From an uncultured Opitutales bacterium (lineage in GTDB: Bacteria; Verrucomicrobiota; Verrucomicrobiia; Opitutales; Intestinicryptomonadaceae): a stretch of DNA of 41,323 nucleotides. Location of the stretch: positions 1 to 41,323 of the forward strand of contig URJJ01000026.1 in NCBI GenBank assembly GCA_900548185.1, given 5' to 3'. The notes beneath the pieces were generated by a model, which saw only the letters and a program-made list of their open reading frames with translations, did no database searches and was not told where the DNA came from. A program made the position numbers and the translations under genes. Of this stretch, positions 7,907 to 15,200 are shown piece by piece; position 1 is the first letter of the stretch, and every line of letters begins with the position of its first letter.

Positions 7907-8401
7907 TCAAAGCCCCAGCTTGCGCCGGATGTATTCGCTGCGGCTTTCTTCGCCGCGCATTTCATCGAGTTTTGCAAGCTCTGCCGGTGAGAACATGATT
8001 CCAACCACCTTGCGCTTTTCACCAAATTTAGCTTTGCGCCCTTGCCCGGCGCGTTTGCCGCCCCGCATTTCGTTCCCCAGCATCGAATTGATGTATATTG
8101 CGCGCGTTGCCGCGCTATTCCTGTGCCCGGTCTCTTCGAGCCACTTCGGGTAATTTTCCGCGTCAATCTCAACAAGGTCAATCGTCAATCCGTATTCCCG
8201 CTCGGCAATCTCGGCGAGTCGGAGCATTTCCCGGTGGTGTTCTGCCGCCGTCATAGGCTCGCCCGGACGGAACATTTCAAGGGTGGCATCGTCCTTGTAA
8301 ACTGGAGTCGCGAGGCTCCCAAGAGTCGGGCGTATTGCCCGGGCCCTTTCGATTTCTTTGCGGAAGTTGTATTCGATTATGGTTTTTACTTTCTCATCCA
8401 T
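7907..8401 (-). CDS. Hypothetical protein with C-terminal RHH-like DNA-binding segment
   Basis: A 164-residue protein with no family I can name. The N-terminal about 110 residues are mixed helix/charged sequence. A basic linker GGKRAGQGRKAKFGEK follows, and then a ribbon-helix-helix-like end: strand KVVGIMFS, helix PAELAKLDEMRGE, turn SRS and helix EYIRRKLGL. The Gly/Arg/Lys-rich linker before such a domain is typical of phage and plasmid proteins. Its start follows GGGAAG at a plausible distance and lies 15 nt after the stop of the split small gene upstream, suggesting one operon. A strong terminator follows. A DNA-binding regulator from a mobile element is the likeliest role. Confidence 0.7.
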   Translation of the reverse strand: MDEKVKTIIEYNFRKEIERARAIRPTLGSLATPVYKDDATLEMFRPGEPMTAAEHHREMLRLAEIAEREYGLTIDLVEIDAENYPKWLEETGHRNSAATRAIYINSMLGNEMRGGKRAGQGRKAKFGEKRKVVGIMFSPAELAKLDEMRGEESRSEYIRRKLGL

Positions 8402-8416
8402 GGTAAAGCTTCCCGT

Positions 8417-8497
8417 TTAACGAAGTTCAATATCTTCATATGAATATAGCACTCCAATGTTCTTCGTTTCAAGAACGTAATAGGCGTGGAATCCTCC
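8417..8497 (-). pseudogene. In-frame continuation of split small gene
   Basis: Directly after the TAA that ends the 53-residue frame, the same frame continues for 26 protein-like codons (GGFHAYYVLETKNIGVLYSY, then EDIELR) to a second TAA, 15 nt before the next gene. There is no independent ATG in this part. The most economical reading is one roughly 80-residue gene interrupted by a nonsense mutation; stop-codon readthrough is the alternative. Confidence 0.5.
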
Positions 8498-8659
8498 TTA
8501 CGAAATGCGGGCATCTATTTCTTTTTGCAGGTCGCTGCGGTTGGTGTAGTTGTACTCAATCGCAAACGAGCCGGCGTTCTTCTTGAAATAGAGCACCGCG
8601 TTGAAATAATGGCGGTTGTTCTTCTTTGAGCTGTTGAGGATATTTTCGATGTTGTTCAT
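8498..8659 (-). CDS. Small hypothetical protein, probably truncated by nonsense codon
   Basis: A 53-residue frame starting at MNNIENILNSSKKNN. This start is favoured because residues upstream derive from a terminator hairpin. It has a hydrophilic Asn/Lys-rich N-terminus and a beta-rich centre (YFNAVLYFKKNAGSFAIEYN). I do not recognise the family. After the TAA the frame continues for 26 more sensible codons, so the full-length ancestor was probably about 80 residues. It lies in the island upstream of the RHH-like gene and downstream of the 26-residue peptide gene. A product from this truncated form is uncertain. Confidence 0.5.
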   Translation of the reverse strand: MNNIENILNSSKKNNRHYFNAVLYFKKNAGSFAIEYNYTNRSDLQKEIDARIS

Positions 8660-8699
8660 TGTGTTGTCTTTCTGATTTTTATTTGTTGAGTGAGGCTCT

Positions 8700-8733
8700 T
8701 TAAAACAGAAAGGAAGCGGGCCTTGCGGCCCGC
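8700..8733 (-). terminator. Terminator after 26-residue peptide gene
   Basis: On the minus strand GCGGGCC-GCAA-GGCCCGC forms a perfect 7-bp GC stem with a stable tetraloop, followed by the T-rich TTCCTTTCTGTTTT. It lies about 12 bp past the stop codon of the 26-residue gene. Confidence 0.7.
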
Positions 8734-8734
8734 C

Positions 8735-8755
8735 TGTCAAGTTTTTAGCTTGACA
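8735..8755. repeat. Perfect 7-bp inverted repeat TGTCAAG-N7-CTTGACA
   Basis: TGTCAAG (8735-8741) and CTTGACA (8749-8755) are perfectly complementary around a 7-bp spacer. The right arm contains the TTGACA -35 box of the candidate antisense promoter. The site could be a regulator-binding site or a 3' hairpin in the peptide mRNA. Confidence 0.45.
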
Positions 8756-8825
8756 TAAACAAGACGATTATTTCTATAACCGCCTTAACGATTATCAAAA
8801 CGATTGCGACCGATTTGATTCTCAT
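8745..8825 (-). CDS. 26-residue hydrophobic peptide, type I toxin-like
   Basis: A 26-residue peptide beginning MRIKSVAIVLIIVKAVIE and ending in FMSS: a single hydrophobic helix with a basic N-terminus and one Lys and one Glu near the centre. An almost ideal Shine-Dalgarno AAAGGAGGTG lies 5 nt before the ATG (7 nt from GGAGG), the best in the window, which makes translation likely despite the tiny size. A 5' hairpin (8852-8875) lies just upstream of the ribosome binding site, and a terminator follows the gene. Size, composition and the opposed antisense transcription unit match membrane-acting type I toxins (Fst, Ldr, TxpA, Ibs style). No sequence homology to a named family is claimed. Confidence 0.7.
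   Translation of the reverse strand: MRIKSVAIVLIIVKAVIEIIVLFMSS
8750..8780 (+). promoter_or_regulatory. Candidate antisense promoter TTGACA/TATAAC
   Basis: On the plus strand a consensus -35 TTGACA (8750-8755) is followed 19 bp later by TATAAC (8775-8780). It lies inside the 26-residue gene, pointing against it, with a predicted start near 8787. The spacing is slightly long. Confidence 0.5.
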
Positions 8826-8882
8826 CTTTGCACCTCCTTTCTGTGAGGTCGCCCCGCCGACTACCCACGGCGGGGTTTTTTT
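8787..8882 (+). ncRNA. Candidate antisense RNA (type I antitoxin-like)
   Basis: An RNA starting near 8787 and ending at the T-run after the hairpin at 8852-8875 would be about 95 nt. It would be fully complementary to the first half of the 26-residue gene, its Shine-Dalgarno (8831-8840) and its 5' hairpin. This arrangement would block translation of the peptide. It is inferred from a promoter and a terminator on the same strand with no coding frame between them; transcription has not been shown. Confidence 0.45.
8852..8882 (+). terminator. Strong intrinsic terminator of antisense RNA
   Basis: CCCCGCCG and CGGCGGGG form a perfect 8-bp stem with an 8-nt loop, followed by seven T residues on the plus strand. 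No plus-strand protein gene ends nearby, so it most plausibly terminates the antisense RNA. On the minus strand the same hairpin lies in the 5' leader of the peptide mRNA. Confidence 0.85.
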
Positions 8883-8897
8883 GACCTGTTAAAGAGC

Positions 8898-9200
8898 TTT
8901 TTTATGTCCGCATGCGGCGGACAAACTTTACCGTTCCCTTGCCCGTCGAATCCGAAGGTCGCGGACGGAGGCTTTCGCAAAATCCGTTCCGTACCCGCCG
9001 GGTTCCGGATACGGGGTGGAACTTTCCCGCCCCCAAGAGCGAAGCCCGAATCACAAAGGGAAGCTGCATGGATGCGCCCGAAACCGGACGCACCCGCCCC
9101 TACCTCCGAAAATCGGCAGACGCAACAGCCCCATCCCCCGATCCAAACCGTAATTTTATTGAAAAAACCCCAGCCCATACATTTATTGGTTTAAGATTGC
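8898..9200. other. Gene-free stretch upstream of DUF2284 gene
   Basis: No supported gene is seen. Open frames on both strands here are GC-driven and lack starts or family features. The end near the DUF2284 gene is AT-rich and should hold its promoter; TTGAAA near 9162 is a possible -35 element. Confidence 0.5.
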
Positions 9201-9869
9201 ATGACAGCCGAATTTGCATTGCGATGCGTCAGAATCCCGTCGCTCGAACTCTCGCGCAGGTTCCGGGATGCGCCGCGCTTTATGCCCCTGTGCGCCGCGT
9301 GCCCGAATTTCGGGCGCCAATGGTCGTGCCCGCCTTACGAAACGGATGAAACCCGCTTCGAGGCCCCGGGCTTGGAATGCGCGGTTATCGACGCGGAAGT
9401 GCCAACGGAAGGCTGGACGGTTCCGGACGGGTGCGACCCGGCCGCATTTTCCAAAAAGATGCTGGACCGCGTCCGCCTCAGGCTCGACGCGATGCTGATA
9501 AAGGCGGAATCGGAAATGCCGGCCGCAGCGTTTTTTGCCGGGTCGTGCGCCAACTGCCCGCTTCCGGAATGCGCGCGCATATCGGGCGCGCCGTGCCCGA
9601 GGCCCAGCTTTATGCGCCGTTCGCTCGAATCGTGCGGGTTTGACGTGGAAGCTGTCGTGCGGGAACTCTTTTTTGCAAAGCTGGAATGGGCGGAAGGCGG
9701 AAAGCTTCCGCGCGCGTTCCACCTTGTCTCATGCCTCCTGTTCAGTCGGGGAACGCCGCTTCCCCATTTCTTGCAGCCCGCAGCCGAAGCGGAATCAATC
9801 AAAAAAACCACCGCTAAAATAACTGCCCCCGCAAACGCAAACCCCGGGGGGAGCGCAACGGATTTTTGA
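9201..9869 (+). CDS. DUF2284 family predicted metal-binding protein
   Basis: A 222-residue cysteine-rich protein of the DUF2284 type. The first cluster reads CAACPNFGRQWSCPPYETDE (about residues 31-50), and the second is CANCPLPECARISGAPCPRP. Both patterns are characteristic of this family, which is thought to bind a metal or iron-sulfur centre; the biochemical role is unknown. The C-terminal 35 residues after LFSRGTPLPHF are low complexity and may be disordered. It is a single-gene unit between the accessory island and tRNA-Arg. No clear Shine-Dalgarno precedes the ATG, but the family alignment begins soon after it. Confidence 0.8.
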   Translation: MTAEFALRCVRIPSLELSRRFRDAPRFMPLCAACPNFGRQWSCPPYETDETRFEAPGLECAVIDAEVPTEGWTVPDGCDPAAFSKKMLDRVRLRLDAMLIKAESEMPAAAFFAGSCANCPLPECARISGAPCPRPSFMRRSLESCGFDVEAVVRELFFAKLEWAEGGKLPRAFHLVSCLLFSRGTPLPHFLQPAAEAESIKKTTAKITAPANANPGGSATDF

Positions 9870-10243
9870 GGCTTAAAAAATCTGCAAAAACTTTTAAAGG
9901 CGGCTTCCGCTTTAGCCCTCTGCGACAGCGCGGGGGCGTTTCCGGCGGCAAAGAAATATCGCAGGCAAATCGCACGCGGGAAAGCTCCCGAAAAAAACAA
10001 GACGGTATTTTCAAAAAAAGAAGCGGCTTATCCGTATTGCGAGGCGGAAATCGGATTTCAGGCGGAATTTCCCTCCGGAAAAAAACGCCCGGCCGGCATG
10101 GCTCAAAATGCCATCCTGCTTTTTATCTCTGCCGTGCATTCCAAGCTATGAAGCGCCAAATTCCGCCCCAAACAGACTTTTTTACCAGCCCATGATAAAA
10201 CAAAGAAACCCCGGGCGAACAACGCGCGGGGCTCCAAAAACCG
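9870..10243. other. Gene-free stretch before tRNA-Arg
   Basis: Nothing recognisable is seen on either strand. The sequence is purine-rich and low in structure, without repeats or a clear terminator for the DUF2284 gene. Confidence 0.5.
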
Positions 10244-10315
10244 CACCCCCGCAGGGAGTCGAACCCTGATCGATGGTACCGGAAACCATTGTTCTATCCA
10301 TTGAACTACGGGGGC
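10244..10315 (-). tRNA. tRNA-Arg (anticodon CCG)
   Basis: The minus strand folds as a complete cloverleaf: acceptor GCCCCCG/CGGGGGT (one G-U pair at 1:72), D arm GTTC/GAAC, anticodon arm ATGGT-TTCCGGT-ACCAT with anticodon CCG, and T arm CAGGG-TTCGACT-CCCTG. The discriminator is G and the 3' CCA is not encoded. It decodes CGG. Confidence 0.95.
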
Positions 10316-10635
10316 GGAATATAAAGTCAAGTATGAGAGCAAACCCTCCCCGGCTTTGCAATAAAAAAGCGCCGGAGGTTTTCGCCCGCCAAGGCCACCC
10401 CTGTAAGCAGGCGGAAAAATTCCCGGAACCTAAAAACGATGCGGCTGCGCGGGCGTCCGCCCCAAAAGTCCGCGGATTCAAGGCCGACTTCGGTTTTGCA
10501 AAACAAACACTGCACCCTGCGCGGCGGATGGATGCCCGCCGAAAAAATGCGCCCCAAAGCGCAGCGGGAAGGAAAACTGTTTCCGCATTCGGTTTTTGCT
10601 TTGAAAATCGCGCAAAAAGTGAAAGAGTTGAACTT
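10316..10635. other. Gene-free stretch between tRNA-Arg and parA
   Basis: A plus-strand frame runs through here in phase with parA, but it overlaps the tRNA and bears no resemblance to ParA, so it is not counted as coding. No clear promoter stands out. Confidence 0.5.
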
Positions 10636-11418
10636 ATGTCCGCAAAAGTATTTTCCATAGCAAACCAGAAGGGCGGCGTAGGCAAGACGACGACCGCGGT
10701 AAACCTCGCGGCGGCCCTCGCGCGCCGCAAAGTCCGCACCCTGATTGTCGATATGGACCAGCAGGCCAGCGCCACGAGCATGCTGGGCCTGGAAAAGCGC
10801 CCCGGAGCAAGCCTCTACAAGGTCATGTGCGGCGAGGGGACGGCGGCGGAAAAGATACTCCCGACGGGGCGGGACAGGCTGTCGATAATACCGTCTGAAG
10901 TGGACATTTCAGCCATAGAAGTCGAGCTTTCAGGGGCTGAAAACTACCTGATGCGCCTGCGCGAATGCCTGGCGTCCGTCAGGGATTCCGGAATGTTCGA
11001 CGCGATAGTGATAGACGCCCCGCCCTCCCTCGGGCTTTTGTCCATGAATTCCCTCGTCGCAAGCGACTACCTGCTGATAGCGCTCCAGTGCGAGTACCTT
11101 GCAATGGAGGGCCTCGGCCAGATAATAGGGGTAGTGGAGCAGCTCCAAAACGCGGGGGTCGGCGGCACGCTCCAGATTGGCGGCGTGGTCATGACGATGT
11201 ACGACTCGCGCACGAACCTCTCCAAGCAGGTTGTAAACGAGGTCAAGACCCACCTGAAGGATTTGGTCTTTAAGACGATGATTCCGCGCACCGTGAGAAT
11301 AGCCGAGGCCCCGAGCTTCGGGCGCACCATTTTCGAGCACGCCCGCTTCAACGAGGGCGCGTTCGCCTACGACAAGCTCGCAAAGGAGGCCATAAAACGC
11401 TTCGCCCTCAGGCAATAG
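10636..11418 (+). CDS. ParA/Soj-family ATPase
   Basis: A 260-residue ParA-type ATPase. The deviant Walker A KGGVGKTT is at residues 12-19, DMDQQAS forms the A' motif, and VIDAPPSLG is Walker B. These proteins form ATP-dependent dimers that bind DNA non-specifically and position chromosomes or other cargo. The start MSAKVFSIANQ is chosen because the family begins just before the Walker A; upstream in-frame sequence overlaps the tRNA. No parB or parS is seen nearby, which is unusual for a chromosomal segregation pair. The gene is followed after 22 bp by rnc, so it probably heads a parA-rnc-mfd transcript. Confidence 0.9.
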   Translation: MSAKVFSIANQKGGVGKTTTAVNLAAALARRKVRTLIVDMDQQASATSMLGLEKRPGASLYKVMCGEGTAAEKILPTGRDRLSIIPSEVDISAIEVELSGAENYLMRLRECLASVRDSGMFDAIVIDAPPSLGLLSMNSLVASDYLLIALQCEYLAMEGLGQIIGVVEQLQNAGVGGTLQIGGVVMTMYDSRTNLSKQVVNEVKTHLKDLVFKTMIPRTVRIAEAPSFGRTIFEHARFNEGAFAYDKLAKEAIKRFALRQ

Positions 11419-11440
11419 CCTCCGGAGGGGAATTTACCCA

Positions 11441-12217
11441 TTGAAAATGATTACGCTAAGAGGCTACATAAAGGGGCTGATGAAGCGGCGCGCCGTGGAA
11501 AAGCGCAAGGCCCAGCGACGCCAGATACTCTCCAAGCGCGCCATCGAGCAGTTCGGCGCGCTCGAAAAGAAAATCGGCTACGAATTCCGGGACAAGGGCC
11601 TGCTAAAGCTCGCCCTGACACACCCAAGCTCGATGAATTCCGCAAACTCGCGGATTCTCTCGAACCAGCGGCTGGAATTCCTCGGCGACGCGGTGCTTCA
11701 GACCATCATAAGCGACTTCGTCTACCGCAACCTCGACGACAAGCCCGAGGGGGACCTGACCAGGGCGCGCATAGCCCTCACGCACGGCAAATTTCTGGCA
11801 ACCCTCGCCGATTCGCTCACAATCCCCCAGAACCTGATAATCCCAAAGAAGCTCTCGCACCTGCGCGAGATGCCCTCCGCCCGGGAGGACGCCCTGGAAT
11901 CGCTCATAGGCGCGATATACATGGATTCCGACTTCGACTCGGCAAAGAAGGTCGTCCTCGACTGGTACGAGGCCGCGAGCCTCGACATGGACGGCATGGT
12001 GGATTCCCAAAACCCAAAGGGCCGCCTCCAGGAGGCCGCCGCCAAAAAGGGCTCCGAGGTCAGGTACCGCCTGGCCTCGCAGTCGGGTCCGGACCACGAC
12101 AAGAAGTTTGAGATGGAGGTTCTAATAGACGGCGAAGTCCGCGGATCCGCCGTGGCCTCATCCAAAAAGGAGGCCGAGACAAAGGCGGCGGCCATCGCCC
12201 TCAAGACTTTCTCATGA
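11441..12217 (+). CDS. rnc: Ribonuclease III
   Basis: A 258-residue endonuclease for double-stranded RNA, involved in rRNA and mRNA processing. The signature NQRLEFLGDAV is at residues 75-85, the second acidic site is EDALESLIGAIYMD (about 149-162), and a double-stranded RNA-binding domain fills roughly the last 70 residues, ending in AAAIALKTFS. A basic N-terminal extension of about 35 residues precedes the catalytic domain. The Shine-Dalgarno GGAGGGG lies 10 nt before TTG at 11441 and 16 nt before the ATG at 11447, so the TTG is the better start. The stop overlaps the mfd start as ATGA. Confidence 0.95.
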   Translation: MKMITLRGYIKGLMKRRAVEKRKAQRRQILSKRAIEQFGALEKKIGYEFRDKGLLKLALTHPSSMNSANSRILSNQRLEFLGDAVLQTIISDFVYRNLDDKPEGDLTRARIALTHGKFLATLADSLTIPQNLIIPKKLSHLREMPSAREDALESLIGAIYMDSDFDSAKKVVLDWYEAASLDMDGMVDSQNPKGRLQEAAAKKGSEVRYRLASQSGPDHDKKFEMEVLIDGEVRGSAVASSKKEAETKAAAIALKTFS

Positions 12218-15200
12218 CACCGGCAAGGCCCGCACCGGGCGCGGAGGCGCTCTTTTTCGAGGGCGCGGCGGAAGCCTCCCAGGCCGCCGTGGCCGCCGGG
12301 ATTGCCGCAAAAAGGCCGGGGCTTAAAATCGTATTGTGCGACACCTCCGGCGAATGCGAGCGCTTTTTTGAGCGCATCTGCGCCTTCTTGAAGATGGAGG
12401 GCCGCGCGGACGACGTGCGCATCCTCCCGCGAATTCCGGCGGGAGAGGATCCGGACGCATTCGACGCCTACTGCGAGCGCGCCGGAACGCTCAACGCGAT
12501 GTCATCCGGTGAAAACGCGGTGGTCGTGTGCACGCCCGATGCCGTGCTTTCGGAGACGCCGGCGCAGGCGGAGCTTTTTGAAGTGAAAGCCGGCATGGCG
12601 CTCTCGGTCGAGGGGCTGCGGCAAAAGCTGGTTGACTTCGGCTACTATAACGAAGTCCTCTGCGAAGGGCCGGGGCAGTTCGCAGTCAGGGGCGGCATAG
12701 TCGACGTGTATCCCGTCGCATCGCGCTCGCCCTACCGCATAGACTTTTTCGGGGACGAGGTGGACTCCATCCGCCCATACGATCCCGACACCCAGTTGAG
12801 CGACGGGGGCGCCGCAGAAAGCCTGCGCATAGACGCCTTCACAGAAACTCCGGGCACGAGGCTCGCCTGGGAGTCGATTTCGCAGGACCGGGCTTTCTGG
12901 ATATTCATAGAGCCCGCCCGCATGTGCGCAGAATACCCGGAGCTTTTCGGGGTGTTTGAAAAAGGCGGCGACTCCCGCGCAAACTTCCAGAAGATTTTCG
13001 ACGCGAGGCCCCTGGACGGATACGCGGGAATATCGTCCCTTTCAGAACCCGGGGGGCTGTTTGAGGGGGCCGTGCGCGTGCGCGTCGATTCCGAGGACAT
13101 GTCCCAGTACCGCCCGCTGCCCACGGCGGAGGGCATAGGCGTCGAGAGGTTTGAGTCGGAAAACGCCCTGCGCCGCGAGTTCATAGGGAGGCTTGCGAAG
13201 TGGCGCGCCCGGGGATATTCGCTTTTTCTGGAGGCCGAGGGGGAGGGCGAAAAGTCGCGCATAAGGGAAATGTTCGGGGAATGCGGGGAGGACGCAGAAG
13301 GATGCGTGTTCGTGCCGCCGTTTTCCGGGGAGGGATTCATCATCGACTTCAAGCCGGGGGCGGAACGCCCGGTCGGCTGGGAGGGGACGGCCGAAGGCGC
13401 ATCCGGAGTCGTGTGCGCGGGTTCGCTTGAAATATTCGGAAGGCGCATAAAGTCGAACATGTCGCCCCGCAGGAAGATGCTGAGCCGACGCGCGGAAGTG
13501 GATTCCCTGCTGGACTTTTCGGAGCTTAGCGAGGGCGACTACGTCGTCCACGTGACCCACGGGATATGCCGCTACCAGGGCATAACCGCCATCGAGGCGG
13601 GGGGCGCGAAGCAGGATGTGCTGAAGCTTGAGTTCGAGGACAACGCAAGCCTCTACCTTCCGCTGCACAAGTCCCACCTCATAAGCCGGTATATCGGCCT
13701 TGAAAAGAAGGTTCCAAAGCTTTCGAGGCTCGATTCAAAATCGTGGATAAAAGTCCGCACGGCGGCCGAGACTGCGGCCCTGGACTACGCCGCAGAGCTT
13801 CTTGAAATACAGTCGAAACGCCAGGTCGCAAAGGGCTGGGCCTTCCCTCCGGACGGCGACTGGCAGCGCAGCTTCGAGGACTCCTTCCCGTTCGTCGAGA
13901 CCCCCGACCAGTTGCGCTCGATAGCCGAGGTCAAGGCCGACATGCAGTCCGAAAAGCCGATGGACAGGCTCATATGCGCCGACGTGGGCTTTGGAAAGAC
14001 CGAAATTGCCCTGCGGGCCGCCTTCAAGTGCGCCATGAGCGGCAGGCAGGCGGCAGTCCTCTGCCCCACAACCATATTGTGCCAGCAGCATTTCAAGACC
14101 TTTAAGGAGCGCATGGCCCCCTACCCCATAGTGGTTGAAATGCTCTCCCGATTCCGCCGCCCCTCGGAGACTGCGAGGATAAAGCGGCAGCTCGCATCCG
14201 GCAGCATAGACATAATAGTCGGCACCCACGCCCTCCTCGCCGAGGACGCCGCCTTCAGGGACCTCGGCCTGCTCGTGATAGACGAGGAGCACCGCTTCGG
14301 CGTAAAGCACAAGGAAAAGATAAAGCGCATGCGCGAGGGCGTGGACGTCCTCACCATGAGCGCCACCCCGATACCAAGGACGCTCTATTTTGCCATGATG
14401 GGCGCAAAGACAATAAGCCTCATGGAAACGCCGCCGAAAAACCGCTTTCCGGTCGAGACCGTGGTGAGGGAATACTCTGAGGAGACCGTGCGCGGCGCGA
14501 TAGAGCGCGAGACGGCCCGCGGAGGCCAGGTATTCTACCTGCATAACAGGGTTAAGACGATAGAGGACACCGCAAACAGGCTCCGCGAAATGTTTCCCAG
14601 CCTGCGCATAGGCGTCGGCCACGGCCAGATGAGCGAGCGGGGGCTTGAAAAGCTAATGTCGGAATTCATGGAGGGCCGCTACGACATACTCGTCTGCACC
14701 ACCATAATAGAGTCCGGCCTCGACATCCCCAACTGCAACACGATAATAATCGAGGGCGCGGACAAGTTCGGCCTCGCGCAGCTCTACCAGCTCAGGGGGC
14801 GCGTCGGGCGCTTCACACGGCGGGCGTACGCATATCTTCTGCTGCACCGCCACGCCCGGCTTGTCGAAAAGGCCCACAAGAGGCTGAGCGCAATAAGGCA
14901 GTACAACAAGCCCGGCGCGGGCTTCAGGATAGCCACGCGCGACCTCCAGTTGCGCGGCTGCGGCAACCTCCTCGGCGCCCGCCAGAGCGGCCACATAGCC
15001 GGGGTGGGCTTCGACATGTACTGCTCCCTTTTAAAGCAGAGCATCGCCCGCCTGCGCGGCGAAAAAAGCGCGGCCGGAATCCGCGCCGCCGTCGCGCTGG
15101 ACTTCATCCGGCTCGGCGAGGGCGGGGACCGGGGCGCTTCGCTTGAATCTGCAAACAACATGTTTGAGGAGCTGAAAGTCCTCCAGATAAACGAGGCGCG

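Larger units (their letters stand above)
8695..8897. repeat. Inverted GCTCTTTAA elements bracketing small-peptide locus
   Basis: GCTCTTTAAAACAG at 8695-8708 (plus) and GCTCTTTAACAG at 8897-8886 (minus) face each other across the 26-residue gene and its antisense RNA. Both match the boxA antitermination core of rRNA leaders (GCTCTTTAACA). They could be antitermination sites or terminal inverted repeats of a roughly 200-bp element. No target-site duplication is obvious. Confidence 0.5.

Noticed and set aside
8735..8740. Minus-strand TTGACA as promoter for the split small gene
   Set aside because: At 17 bp the -10 position falls in the GC terminator stem, with nothing resembling TATAAT.
8861..9349. 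Opposed open frames around 8.9-9.3 kb as protein genes
   Set aside because: They are GC-driven, have no family features or good starts, and overlap the terminator or the DUF2284 gene.
10273..10635. 121-residue N-terminal extension of ParA
   Set aside because: It overlaps tRNA-Arg on the other strand and has no resemblance to ParA; the family begins at MSAKVFSIANQ.
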